From positions 216,167 through 280,166 of the forward strand of contig CAJOFM010000002.1 in the NCBI GenBank assembly GCA_905233915.1: DNA of 64,000 bases. Reading direction: 5' to 3'. The DNA comes from an uncultured Muribaculaceae bacterium (GTDB lineage: Bacteria > Bacteroidota > Bacteroidia > Bacteroidales > Muribaculaceae). Position 1 is the stretch's first letter, and every line of letters begins with the position of its first letter. Of this stretch, positions 43,901 through 53,285 are shown piece after piece. Under the pieces are notes generated by a model, which was given only the letters and a program-made list of their open reading frames with translations, did no database searches and was not told the origin of the DNA. The translations under genes were made by a program, and so were the position numbers.

Positions 43901-45331
43901 TTACTTGGTTAAATAGTTGATAGCATTCTTGGTCATAATCTCAATGTTCTTGTGGAACTTCTCGGTATAGCCAGCCTCGTAGGTATAGGAATACCAGTCG
44001 TAGCAGCCCGAACCGACACAGATGATACCACCCTTGCCGTCATGAGCAGGATACTCCCAAAGCACGATAGCGCCATCGCCACCTACGCCGAGAACCCTAC
44101 CGCCAGTGCGGCTGGTCCAAACGTCGTAGTTGTCATAGCCACCCCAGTCGGTACCGATGTGGTACTGGGCGGTTGAGTTGGTGATGTGGTAACCGGCATC
44201 GGTGCAATAAACCTCGTTGGGGTTATCACCAGTCACGAGATTCTGATAGATGGCATGGCCATTCTGACCGTCAAAGATACGGAAGGTCCACGGGCCACCG
44301 CACAACTCGGCATAGGCCTCGTCCTGACCCCAGCAGTTGTTGGGCGTCGTCCACTCGTCGTCACCGGTCGTGCCGATGAATGAAGGCAGGTTAACGGCAT
44401 AGCGGGTGAGCAGCAACGAACCGCCGTTCTCGTAGAACTGGCGCAGCTCGTTCAGGGTGTTCATCGCATCGGTAGCCTTGGCAACAAAGTTGTCATGGCC
44501 ATCCACGCCACCGTCAACGTGCCAGTGCCACCAGATGAGCTTGCACTCCGACAGGTCGAGGGTGCCAGCACGCAGGTCGGCAAACGAAGCATAGAGCGAG
44601 CTCTCGACATTACCCAGCATCCACTGGCAAGCGGCCTGAGCCTCGGGATCAAGTTCGCTCATCGTGGGAGCCGAACCCAGGAAGAGGGCCTTGGGCTTGC
44701 TGATGGCAATCACCTTAACGGTATAGACGCTCTCGGCCGAATTGTTCTTCACCGTGTAGGTAACGGGCTGCGAGAAGTCTTGAGCCACACCCGACGACGG
44801 GGAGATCGTAGCATTAGCGCTATAGGTAATGGTGGGAACCAGGTTGGTGATGTCGAGCGTTGCGGGAATATAGACAACAATCGACTTGGTCTCCTGGTCA
44901 ATGCTACCCGTGTAGATGTCGTTGATCACAAACGAGGTGATGCGGGCTTCGTCATGGAGGACAGACAAGGTCCAGTCCATAAAGACGTCACCGTTCATGA
45001 CGTGCAACACCTTGGCAGCGTCCATGTTGATGGTTTCGCCCTCGTTAATATTGCACACGGCACCATCTGACATCTTCAAAGACGTCACCTTCATAGCCGA
45101 AGTCTCATAGACCTCGGGCAGACGAACGATAATGGAGCGTGACGGCAGGTCGATGATACCCTCAAAGTTGTCCAGTGAGAGCTGATCAATCATGCAGTTG
45201 CCCGACAACTCCAGGTCACTGATGTTGTCATCGGAGCATGAGCTGAGCATTGGAGCAAGTGCGCAGCATGCAAGACACGCACAGAATATATATAATATCT
45301 TAGCTTTCATAATCATTGTTATTTTATTCAT
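43901..45331 (-). CDS. surface glycan-binding lipoprotein (DUF4960-like, SusE position)
   Basis: The 476-residue lipoprotein has the lipobox-like MLSSC with SDD after the Cys. One or two Ig-like domains (about 45-210, DUF5018-like) are followed by a C-terminal domain (about 215-476) that matches DUF4960 as I remember it (KALFLGSAPTMSEL, LIWWHWHVDGGVDG, GGSLLLTRYAV, GGIICVGSGCYDWY). The homologue BT1761 binds levan at the cell surface. The start is uncertain among 45331, 45316 and 45310, all ATG. It lies 7 bp before the GH32 lipoprotein gene and 26 bp after susD. Confidence 0.83.
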   Translation of the reverse strand: MNKITMIMKAKILYIFCACLACCALAPMLSSCSDDNISDLELSGNCMIDQLSLDNFEGIIDLPSRSIIVRLPEVYETSAMKVTSLKMSDGAVCNINEGETINMDAAKVLHVMNGDVFMDWTLSVLHDEARITSFVINDIYTGSIDQETKSIVVYIPATLDITNLVPTITYSANATISPSSGVAQDFSQPVTYTVKNNSAESVYTVKVIAISKPKALFLGSAPTMSELDPEAQAACQWMLGNVESSLYASFADLRAGTLDLSECKLIWWHWHVDGGVDGHDNFVAKATDAMNTLNELRQFYENGGSLLLTRYAVNLPSFIGTTGDDEWTTPNNCWGQDEAYAELCGGPWTFRIFDGQNGHAIYQNLVTGDNPNEVYCTDAGYHITNSTAQYHIGTDWGGYDNYDVWTSRTGGRVLGVGGDGAIVLWEYPAHDGKGGIICVGSGCYDWYSYTYEAGYTEKFHKNIEIMTKNAINYLTK

Positions 45332-45357
45332 CGGAAATTAACTATGTTGCTATGTGA

Positions 45358-47097
45358 TTACCAGTTGCCAATGTTCTGTGTGTAGTGACCGTTGGAGGCC
45401 GAAATCTGACTGAACGGGATAGGCAGGTACTCGTCCTTGTTGGCGGTGAAGTGAGCGGCACTGTAGATGGCACAGTGGTCAATCTCCTCGGAGTAGTACT
45501 TGTTGAGCACTGTGGCGGCATCACCCCAGCGCACAAGGTCGAAGAAGCGCTCGCTCTCCATACCCATCTCCAGACGGCGTTCCATCTTGACAATCTTCAC
45601 GGCCTCATCCTTGGAATAGCTGCCGCGATAGTTGCTGATGTAAATCTTCACGCCGTAGGTGTTGGGATAGCTGGAAATCATCTGGGTGCTGGTAGCAGCA
45701 CGTGAGCGCAGCTGGTTCACGAGGTTGATGGCTTGGTCGGCCTGACCCATCTGGGCATAAGCCTCGGCGCGCATCAACAGCACGTCGGCATAGCGGAAGA
45801 CGATGCGGTTCATCGAGCTTGCCCAGTAAGAACCCTTAATGAGGTAGCTGCCGATGAGAGCAGGGTCAACATTGTGCTTGAGAGATACATAGTAGCCATA
45901 CAGACCATTGCTGCGGCTCCAGATGCTGGTCTCCTCCATCATGTAGTTGCGGTTGAACATGTAGGGAAGTCCGGGCATACCCACGGTCAAGAACAGACGC
46001 GGGTCGGCATTGTCGTTGCTCAAGTCAAAGTCCTTGTCATTGAAGCTGTCGAGCAGGGGCAGACCATCACCGCCGGTGTGATAGGCATTCACGAGGTTCT
46101 GCGAGGGCTTGTAGAAGTCGCAGCCACCGTCGGTAGCGCCAGGGATGTTGGGCGGAATCAAGCCGTAGCTCCAGTTCAGGTTACCATAGGTGGAACCATC
46201 GTTGCGTGAGTACTGGATAGCCCAGATGCTCTCGATGCCGTTCTCGTACTCTTCCTCGGGACGGAAGTTATTGTGGATGTCAGCCTCCAGGCCGTAGTTG
46301 GCATACAAGGCGGGATTGGTGAACTCGATCACCTTCTCCAGGTCACCCTGGTTGATGCTCGTCACCTGGTTGCTGTTGGCGTCATCCTGACGATAGGCCT
46401 TATAGAGATAAACCTTAGCCAAGAAAGCGGCTGCGGCAGCACGGGTGGGACGTCCCTTGTCCTGTTGAACTTCGGGCAGGGTGTTGTAGGCTTCCATCAA
46501 GTCATCGATGATGAGTTGCCAGCCCTCGTCGTTGGTGTACTGCGTGTTGGACAGCTCGTTATACTCCTCGTAGGTCAAATTCTCGTTGACAACAAAGGGG
46601 ATATTCTTGTACAGGCGCTTGAGCAAGAAGTGGCCATAGGCACGCAAGAACTTCATCTCGGCCAAACGCTGACCCTTCATGGTGTAGCTGTCGTCGGTCT
46701 CCTTGAGCAGTGCGATGGCGCTGTTCACGCGAGACAGGCTGTTGTACAACCTCACCCACATGTCATTAATGTTCCAGTTGGTGGTGAGCACGCCCTGTTG
46801 AACCTCAAGCTGATGGAAGACGTCACCGTCGCTGGTACCGTTACCACCCTTGTAGGCATCATCACTACGGACGTCGAAGTTCCACATCGAGAATGATGAG
46901 TTGATGTCCTCGGCAGAGGTGAAGATGGCGTAGGCCGAGATGGCCATGGCCTCGGCATTCTCGGGCGACTTTACCTGCTCGTCACTGAGAGTGGCTTGGG
47001 GCTTGTGCTCGTCGAGAAAATCATCACAAGACGTAAACAATGTGGTGGCACTGAAGCAAACCAGACCTACACACAATATATTGAATATCTTTTTCAT
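45358..47097 (-). CDS. SusD/RagB family surface lipoprotein
   Basis: This 579-residue lipoprotein caps the SusC transporter and captures oligosaccharide. The signal ends in TLFTSC followed by DDFLDE, the normal start of mature SusD proteins. The TPR-like SusD scaffold is seen in MKGQRLAEMKFLRAYGHFLLKRLYKNIP and FRYADVLLMRAEAYAQ. I use the ATG at 47097; the frame extends 16 codons upstream, but without a signal peptide at its start. It is 16 bp downstream of susC. Confidence 0.95.
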   Translation of the reverse strand: MKKIFNILCVGLVCFSATTLFTSCDDFLDEHKPQATLSDEQVKSPENAEAMAISAYAIFTSAEDINSSFSMWNFDVRSDDAYKGGNGTSDGDVFHQLEVQQGVLTTNWNINDMWVRLYNSLSRVNSAIALLKETDDSYTMKGQRLAEMKFLRAYGHFLLKRLYKNIPFVVNENLTYEEYNELSNTQYTNDEGWQLIIDDLMEAYNTLPEVQQDKGRPTRAAAAAFLAKVYLYKAYRQDDANSNQVTSINQGDLEKVIEFTNPALYANYGLEADIHNNFRPEEEYENGIESIWAIQYSRNDGSTYGNLNWSYGLIPPNIPGATDGGCDFYKPSQNLVNAYHTGGDGLPLLDSFNDKDFDLSNDNADPRLFLTVGMPGLPYMFNRNYMMEETSIWSRSNGLYGYYVSLKHNVDPALIGSYLIKGSYWASSMNRIVFRYADVLLMRAEAYAQMGQADQAINLVNQLRSRAATSTQMISSYPNTYGVKIYISNYRGSYSKDEAVKIVKMERRLEMGMESERFFDLVRWGDAATVLNKYYSEEIDHCAIYSAAHFTANKDEYLPIPFSQISASNGHYTQNIGNW

Positions 47098-47113
47098 AGT
47101 GAATCCTGAATTT

Positions 47114-50100
47114 TTAGAATGAAACATTAAGACCATAGGTGACATTCAAGGGGATAGGATAACCGAAGTTGGGATTCTCGGGATCCACACCGGTGAATGA
47201 CTTACTCTTGATGGTCAGCAGGTTCTGGGCTGACACATACATGCGCAGACGGGCGATGTGCAGCTTGTCACACACGTTGCTGCCAAAGTTGTAACCCAAT
47301 TGGATGTTACGCATCTTGGCAAAGGAGCCGTTCTCGACAAAGTAGCTGCTCACGCGCTTCTCGTTGTTGTTGTCCATCGTGCTGACAGCGGGGATGTTGG
47401 AACCGGGGTTATTGGGAGTCCAAGCGTCAAGCAAGCGACGGCCCTTGTTCAGGTTGGTGATGTTCAGACCAGCCCACAGGTCGGACTCGCGCTTCAGGTC
47501 GCTGATAACGTCAACACCCTGCACACCCTGCCAGAACATGGTAAAGTCCAGATTCTTGTATTCAAGATAGATGTTCAGACCCCAAGTGAAGTCGGGCACA
47601 GGAGAGTAGATCCACTTCTGGTCCTTCTCGTTGATGACACCATCCTCGTTCAAGTCTTTCCAGCGGATGCGACCCAGGCCTGCACCATTCTGTGCGGCGT
47701 GGTTGTCAATCTCGTCCTGGCTCTTGAAGATGCCGTCATAAACATAACCTACCTGGGCGCCCATGGGATGACCCACAACGCTCTCGACACCATTGCCACC
47801 GAAGGTACCGGCTGCGGCCAGGGTCTCGGGGAGCTTGGTCACCTTGTTGCGATAGGTACCGATGTTACCGGCGATGTCATACTGGAAATCGCCCACGCTG
47901 CCGCGATAACCCACGTTCAGCTCGATACCCTTATTGGTCATTTCACCAGCATTGATCCACTGGCTGCTACCCTCACCCATCACACCGATACCGGGCATGT
48001 AAACCAGAATGTCGGTGGTCTTCTTGTAGTACCACTCAAATGAGCCGTAGAGCGCGTTGCGCAGCATACCGAAGTCAAAACCGAGGTTGGTCTGAGTTGT
48101 GGTTTCCCACTTGAGGTTATCGTTGCCCAACTGGTTGCGCTTGAAACCGCTGGGGAGCGTCTGGCCACCGTTGGTACCGGCGATGTCGTAGCTGGTACCG
48201 TAGCTCTGGCCACCAAATCCAGCCTCACCATAGTTGCTCTCAAAGATGGTGTAACGGGCAATGTTGGAAATCTCCTGGTTACCGGTCTGTCCCCAAGATG
48301 CGCGCAGCTTGAGGTTGTCGAGCCACTCCATGCGCTGCATGAAGGGTTCCTCACTGATGCGCCAACCGAGGCTGACCGAGGGGAATGTACCGTAGCGGTT
48401 ATTGCGACCAAAGCGGCTTGAACCGTCATAACGCATGGTCAAGCTAGCCAGATAGCGGTCGGCATAAGTATAATTCAACTTGCCGAAGAAGGATACCAGG
48501 GTGTAACCCTCGCCCGAGCCGTAGGCCTCGGCCTCGCCGACAGCTGCATTGGGCCACATGTAATCGGGATTCAGGACGGCAAAGTCATAAGCCTTGGCGC
48601 TGAGCCATGAGTCATCCTCACGGTTAAGCTCGGTACCAATCATGATGTCGCCGCGATGTGCGCCGCGCTCCAGATTGTAGGTAGCGATAGCATTCCACAT
48701 CCACTTGGTCCAGTGCTCCTGCTTAGGCTCAACGGCATTGGTAGGATTGGCCACTGTACCCTCGGTAATGGGATAGGTGAAGATGCGTTGCTGTTTCTGT
48801 GAATAGTCAAGACCAAAGGTCGACTTGATGTTGAAGTCGGCAATGGGGTTGATGTTGATGAAGGCATCACCGAACATGCGCCAATAGGTGTAGCGGTTGT
48901 CGCTGTTGCGGTCCAGACGGGCCACGGGGTTCTCACGGTCGGGATAACCGCCCACGGGACCAGCATAATGGCCATCGGTCGTGTAAACAGGCAGCGAGGG
49001 GTTGAACTGCAGCACATTCTCCAGGAATCCGCCAGGAGCCTGAAGCTCGTTGGTGCGGTTTACCGTGAAGTGCTCACCCACGGTCACGATCTTGCGGTCG
49101 CCGATGGGCAGCAGCTTGTAGGTCGAGTTCATACGAGCCGAAAAGCGCTGGAAGTCGGAGTGCTTGATGATACCGTTGTTCTTGTAGTAGCCGAGTGAGA
49201 AGAAGGATGTACCATTCTCGGTGCCCTGGCTCAGCGATACGTTATACTGCTGAACGAAGCCCGTGCGGGTGGTTTCCTTGAACCAGTCGGTGTCGGCGGC
49301 GGGAGTGATACCAGCGGGGTCCAGATACTTGCTCATGGTGATGTTGTTGAGCATGGGAACACCCTTGGCATCATAGGCCCAGTCATAATGATAACCCAGA
49401 CCGTTCAGGTTGGGGTTCAGGCCATCGTTAACGAAGCCTTGCCACATTACCTGGCCAAATTCCTTGGCGTTCAACACCTTCATCTTGTGGGCATAGGTCT
49501 GAACCGAGAGGCTGGCGTCAAAGTCGATTTTCACCTTGCCGTCCTTGCCGCCCTTGGTGGTGATGATGATGACACCGTTGGCAGCGCGGCTACCGTAGAT
49601 AGAAGCCGAAGCGGCATCCTTCAAGACCTGGATGCTCTCGATGTCATTACCGTTGAGCTCGTGCATACCGGCCTTGGTGGGAACACCATCGATGATGTAC
49701 AACGGGTCATTGTTGTTGAGGGTACCTGTACCACGAATGCGGACAGTAGCGGCACCCGAGGGATTACCGTCGGCCGAGATGTTCATTCCCGGCACGCGAC
49801 CCTGCATCGCCTTGATGGGGTTGTTCTCGTTTTGCTTCACCAGATCGGTAACGCTGACTACCGACACAGCACCAGTCAAGTCGGCCTTGCGCTGCGTGGT
49901 ATAACCCGTCACGACAATCTCGTTGAGCGAGAGGGCATCTTCTTTCATGGTAATCACCATGCCGTCGCTAGCGGGCATCTCGACATTGAGGAAACCCACG
50001 TAGGAGAAAACGAGGGTTGCTCCGGGATTTACCTTGATGGTGAAGACACCGTCAAAGTCGGTCACTGTACCGTTGTTGGTACCTTTCTCCATCACAGTGG

Positions 50101-50221
50101 CGCCGATGACGGTTTCTCCAGTCTCGTCAACGACGGTGCCTGTGATTTCTGTTTGCGCATACAAAATCGTACACGTCAACATGAGCATGAAGCTGAGTAG
50201 AAATCTTTTCAGTACGTTCAT
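47114..50221 (-). CDS. SusC/RagA TonB-dependent outer-membrane transporter
   Basis: This 1035-residue importer of fructan oligosaccharides has a signal peptide (about 1-22, ending ILYAQ) and a carboxypeptidase-D-like domain (ITGTVVDETGETVIGATVM). The TonB-box region and plug follow (TTQRKADLTGAVSVVS, PIKAMQGRVPGM, IRGTGTLNNNDPLYIIDGVP), then a 22-strand barrel ending in an aromatic residue (GLNVSF). It pairs with the next gene, susD. It is the first structural gene of the locus and has a -7 box 52 bp upstream. Confidence 0.97.
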   Translation of the reverse strand: MNVLKRFLLSFMLMLTCTILYAQTEITGTVVDETGETVIGATVMEKGTNNGTVTDFDGVFTIKVNPGATLVFSYVGFLNVEMPASDGMVITMKEDALSLNEIVVTGYTTQRKADLTGAVSVVSVTDLVKQNENNPIKAMQGRVPGMNISADGNPSGAATVRIRGTGTLNNNDPLYIIDGVPTKAGMHELNGNDIESIQVLKDAASASIYGSRAANGVIIITTKGGKDGKVKIDFDASLSVQTYAHKMKVLNAKEFGQVMWQGFVNDGLNPNLNGLGYHYDWAYDAKGVPMLNNITMSKYLDPAGITPAADTDWFKETTRTGFVQQYNVSLSQGTENGTSFFSLGYYKNNGIIKHSDFQRFSARMNSTYKLLPIGDRKIVTVGEHFTVNRTNELQAPGGFLENVLQFNPSLPVYTTDGHYAGPVGGYPDRENPVARLDRNSDNRYTYWRMFGDAFININPIADFNIKSTFGLDYSQKQQRIFTYPITEGTVANPTNAVEPKQEHWTKWMWNAIATYNLERGAHRGDIMIGTELNREDDSWLSAKAYDFAVLNPDYMWPNAAVGEAEAYGSGEGYTLVSFFGKLNYTYADRYLASLTMRYDGSSRFGRNNRYGTFPSVSLGWRISEEPFMQRMEWLDNLKLRASWGQTGNQEISNIARYTIFESNYGEAGFGGQSYGTSYDIAGTNGGQTLPSGFKRNQLGNDNLKWETTTQTNLGFDFGMLRNALYGSFEWYYKKTTDILVYMPGIGVMGEGSSQWINAGEMTNKGIELNVGYRGSVGDFQYDIAGNIGTYRNKVTKLPETLAAAGTFGGNGVESVVGHPMGAQVGYVYDGIFKSQDEIDNHAAQNGAGLGRIRWKDLNEDGVINEKDQKWIYSPVPDFTWGLNIYLEYKNLDFTMFWQGVQGVDVISDLKRESDLWAGLNITNLNKGRRLLDAWTPNNPGSNIPAVSTMDNNNEKRVSSYFVENGSFAKMRNIQLGYNFGSNVCDKLHIARLRMYVSAQNLLTIKSKSFTGVDPENPNFGYPIPLNVTYGLNVSF

Positions 50222-50272
50222 TGTTCTGTTGGTTTTGGTTAATAATAATGATTAGTTTATGTCGATTGGTTG

Positions 50273-50280
50273 CAAAGTTA
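50273..50280 (-). promoter_or_regulatory. -7 box of the susC operon
   Basis: CAAAGTTA reads TAACTTTG on the minus strand, matching TAnnTTTG, and gives a leader of about 45-50 bases. No good -33 TTTG is seen 19-21 bp upstream, as expected for a promoter that needs its activator. Confidence 0.6.
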
Positions 50281-50449
50281 ACCTACTAATATATAGGGGA
50301 CTATCAGTTTTAGTTCTTCTGCTTGTAAATTTGTTTCAATGTATCAATTCTGCTACTCAATGAACGATTATTACTAGCCCCAACACTCACACGGACACAT
50401 GCCAAGGCGCAAAGACATAAAGGTCTATTCAACCCTATCAACAATAAAA

Positions 50450-50515
50450 ACAAGCCCTATTGAGGTTAAAGACAAGCCCTATGTTTGCACCGTTAAAGTC
50501 AAACATAAGGCTTGT
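50450..50515 (-). terminator. competing hairpins after the HTCS gene
   Basis: In minus-strand sense, one 5' arm (50515-50500) can pair with two successive 3' arms. The near one (50487-50472) gives a 16-bp stem with one G.U pair and a 12-nt loop. The far one (50460-50450) gives an 11-bp stem with one G.U pair and is followed directly by five T. Only the far pairing looks like an intrinsic terminator, so the two structures exclude each other as in an attenuator. Confidence 0.55.
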
Positions 50516-50597
50516 TTGTAAAAAAGCTGGGGCGATGATGCCACCCAGAAAAAAGATTATTCAGCTGCTTGAAAACAGGGCCCTGGATATATCAGAA

Positions 50598-52826
50598 TCA
50601 GGACTTGCGTGCTTCGCCTGGCACGGTGCCAAACTCGTCCTTGTAGCACTTGGTGAAGTAGGATGGCGAGGCGAAGCCCACCTGATAAGCGATTTCGCTC
50701 ACGGTTAAACCAGACTCTTGCAGCAGCCTCTGGGCTTGGGCCAACCTGGCTTTGCGCAAAAGGTCCACTGGCGTATTGCCGGTCATGGCCTTGACCTTGC
50801 GGTAAAGCTGCACGCGGCTCAGTCCCATAGCGGCGGCAAGTTCCTCAACACTCAGGTTGCTGTCAGCCAGGCGTTCCTCCACCAAGCTCTTGAACCGCGA
50901 AATGAAGGCATCCTCGATGGGTGCAGGGGCGGCATCGGCAGGTTCGGCAGATGCGGCGGACGCCTCGGTTGAGGCTATCCCGGCCATGGGTTTCATGCCC
51001 CACAGGTCCTTGAGTTGGTGACGGCTTTGCAGCAGGTTATCGATGCGCGCCAGCAGCAATTCCGGAGAGAACGGTTTGGTAATATAGGCGTCGGCTCCGC
51101 TCTCATAGCCCTCGATTTGGTGCTTCTCCAGCGCCCTAGCCGTAAGCAGGATGACGGGGATGTGGCTGGAGATGTTGTCTTTTTTCACCTGTTGGCAGAA
51201 CTCCAATCCGTTCATCACGGGCATCATCACGTCGGACACGATCAGGTCGGGCACCTGTTCACGGGCAAGTTCAAGTCCGCGCTGACCGTCCTCGGCCTCG
51301 AGCAGGCGGTACTGCCCTTGCAGGATGGAGCGCAGATAAGCCCGGATGTCGGAGTTGTCGTCAACAATCAGCACAGTCGAGGCGTCCTCGTCGGCAACGG
51401 GATTGCCGTTTGGAACGTCAACGGGATTTTGGACGGTGATGGCATCGATTTGTTCCGAGGTCATGTCGGGTTTGCGGCCACCCACCTGGGCATCCAGCAT
51501 CTTGTTGACAAGTGCGGTAAGGTGATGGGTATTGCGGCGAACTATGGTGAACAGTTCACGCGCATTGTCGCTTGCGGTGCGGAAGTCGTTGGTCCTTAAC
51601 AACTGGTCCAACGGGCCCTGGATGAGCGTCAGTGGCGTGCGTAGCTCGTGGCTCACCTGGGTATAGAAGTCCAGCTGCTCGCGCTCCATCTGGATGCGCT
51701 CGTCCTGGATGCGTGCCCGCTGCAGGTAGTACATGTAGATGCCAGCAAGCAGGGCCAGCAACAGCAGTATCGCGGCCAGGGCAACAAACGTGAGCGTGCG
51801 CTGGTTACCCAGTTGGTTAAAATATTGACTGGCCTTCTCATGCAGCCGCTCGAGGTTGCGCGACTGGCGCATGACCTCCTCGCTCTCCATGAGCAGCACG
51901 CGCGCATTGTCTTGGGTGACAAGTGCCGACATCAGCTTCGTCTCCTTCTCATAGGGGTTCCCTTCAAGGATATCCACCGCCAACTGCAGCAACTGGTCGC
52001 CGTGGGTGGGATAGATGTAGGAAGCATCCAGCAGCGAGTCCTGCACCAGGCGGATGCCTCCGTTCTCGCCCGGCAGGCCATCGATGCCACAGAACAGCGG
52101 CAACGCTCCGCCAGCCTCCTCAAACGCCTTGCGCGCACCCATTGCGGTGCGGTCGTTCATGCCGAACACCAAGTCAATCTTCTCAGCCCCCTTGTTCTTG
52201 TCGAGCCATTGCTTGACCGTGTTATAGGCCGTCGGTTCGGTCCAGTCACCCTGCAAGGTGGCAACCACCTGGATGCCAGGATGTTGGGCAATAGCCTCCC
52301 TGAAGCCGTTGTGGCGCTCAATAGCGGGCGAAGAGCCCTTGAGTCCCATCACCTCGATGATGCGGCCGCGTTCATGCAGCCGCGAGGCCACATACTCGCC
52401 CATAAGGTGCCCCATCTCATAGTTATCGGCACCCATATAGGCGGTGTATTTCTTGGTGTTGGTCTTGCGCTCGAACACAATCACCGGGATGCCCTTGTCA
52501 TAGGCCCTGTCGATGGCAGGCGAAATCGTCGACACCTGGTTGGGCGCCACGATAAGCAAGTCGATCCCAGTCCCGACAAGGCTGTCGATCTGTTGAATCT
52601 GGCGCTCATCACTGTCATAGGCCGCCGCAAACCTCAACTCCACATTGTCATGGAAGTAGGCGCCGATCTTCAATTCTGAATTCTGCTTGTCACGCCAGAT
52701 GTCATCGGAGCATTGCGACACCCCGATGCGGTACTTCTTCTCCTGATGGGAGCATGAGGCCAACAGGCCAACAATTGTCAGTATAATTAAAGCAAATTGA
52801 TAGGATTTTCGCATTTTTGTCAACAT
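50598..52826 (-). CDS. hybrid two-component regulator of the fructan locus, without HATPase domain
   Basis: The 742-residue protein (ATG at 52826; 52814 also possible) has an N-terminal hydrophobic signal ending LLASC. A periplasmic-binding-protein-like sensor occupies about 32-315 (YRIGVSQCSDDIWR, VAPNQVST, FGMNDRTAMGA), followed by a coiled region, a membrane helix (347-365) and a phosphoacceptor helix (VSHELRTPLT, His393). The receiver starts at about 484 (VLIVDDN, phospho-acceptor Asp532 in SDVMMP, Lys584), and an AraC DNA-binding domain occupies 640-742 (VSEIAYQVGFASPSYFTKCYK). About 35 residues separate the histidine helix from the receiver; no N, G1, F or G2 box exists. By layout and position it corresponds to BT1754, the fructose sensor of B. 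thetaiotaomicron, which to my knowledge has the ATPase domain. Confidence 0.92.
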   Translation of the reverse strand: MLTKMRKSYQFALIILTIVGLLASCSHQEKKYRIGVSQCSDDIWRDKQNSELKIGAYFHDNVELRFAAAYDSDERQIQQIDSLVGTGIDLLIVAPNQVSTISPAIDRAYDKGIPVIVFERKTNTKKYTAYMGADNYEMGHLMGEYVASRLHERGRIIEVMGLKGSSPAIERHNGFREAIAQHPGIQVVATLQGDWTEPTAYNTVKQWLDKNKGAEKIDLVFGMNDRTAMGARKAFEEAGGALPLFCGIDGLPGENGGIRLVQDSLLDASYIYPTHGDQLLQLAVDILEGNPYEKETKLMSALVTQDNARVLLMESEEVMRQSRNLERLHEKASQYFNQLGNQRTLTFVALAAILLLLALLAGIYMYYLQRARIQDERIQMEREQLDFYTQVSHELRTPLTLIQGPLDQLLRTNDFRTASDNARELFTIVRRNTHHLTALVNKMLDAQVGGRKPDMTSEQIDAITVQNPVDVPNGNPVADEDASTVLIVDDNSDIRAYLRSILQGQYRLLEAEDGQRGLELAREQVPDLIVSDVMMPVMNGLEFCQQVKKDNISSHIPVILLTARALEKHQIEGYESGADAYITKPFSPELLLARIDNLLQSRHQLKDLWGMKPMAGIASTEASAASAEPADAAPAPIEDAFISRFKSLVEERLADSNLSVEELAAAMGLSRVQLYRKVKAMTGNTPVDLLRKARLAQAQRLLQESGLTVSEIAYQVGFASPSYFTKCYKDEFGTVPGEARKS

Positions 52827-53133
52827 TAAGGCCCAAAATGCATTAATTATGTTGCATGATGGTCATAAAATATCAATCAGCCTGCAAAATTGCTAAAAAT
52901 CTAAAACATATCAAAATTTCCCGCCCTTTATTTGAAAACAACCCCACTGTAATCAATACATAATAACCCCAATCTATTCCATTCATCATCGCTAAAAAAC
53001 CGAAAACCAGCCGATTATTTCCCAAGAAAAAAAAAGGGACAGCGCACTGCATTAGCAAGAACTCCAAGTGATTTTTTTGATTCTTGCCAGTTTATGCAAG
53101 CTATCATGTGCTTTTGAGATGAAAGAATAAAAC

Positions 53134-53167
53134 CCGGCAGGACACCCAATAAAAGGTGTCCTGCCGG
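53134..53167 (-). terminator. terminator hairpin after the membrane-protein gene
   Basis: A perfect 13-bp stem (CCGGCAGGACACC at 53134-53146 with GGTGTCCTGCCGG at 53155-53167) and an 8-nt loop, followed in minus sense by TTTTATTC, lie 119 bp after the stop of the gene at 53286-53870. Confidence 0.85.
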
Positions 53168-53221
53168 TAAATAAGTCGTAAGGTCTATTTTCGGCGATAA
53201 GGAAAGCCTGCAAAATTCCAG

Positions 53222-53256
53222 TTTTTAGCTATGGCTTTTTAGCCGTTAGCTAGTGA
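53222..53256. repeat. weak 7-bp array (5 units) downstream of the membrane-protein gene
   Basis: TTTTTAG, CTATGGC, TTTTTAG, CCGTTAG and CTAGTGA lie in 7-bp register. On the minus strand, in the direction of the gene ending at 53286, four of the five units contain TAA or TAG. It is 30 bp from that stop. The units are more degenerate than in the other arrays. Confidence 0.6.
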
Positions 53257-53285
53257 TTGGTCATGCTGTCCAGGGTCCTGACTAA

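Larger units (their letters stand above)
50222..50597. other. regulatory region between the HTCS gene and susC
   Basis: The 376-bp AT-rich gap has no gene. It contains the susC -7 box (50273-50280) and a set of repeated hairpin arms (50450-50515). The target site of the AraC-type regulator is likely to be here, upstream of the -33 region, but no clear paired half-sites could be assigned by eye. Confidence 0.6.
52827..53285. other. intergenic region between the HTCS gene and a membrane-protein gene
   Basis: The 459-bp AT-rich gap has no gene. It holds a perfect terminator hairpin (53134-53167), a weak 7-bp array (53222-53256) and two copies of the 13-mer AGCCTGCAAAATT (52879-52891 and 53205-53217). 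No consensus promoter for the HTCS gene was recognised. Confidence 0.6.
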
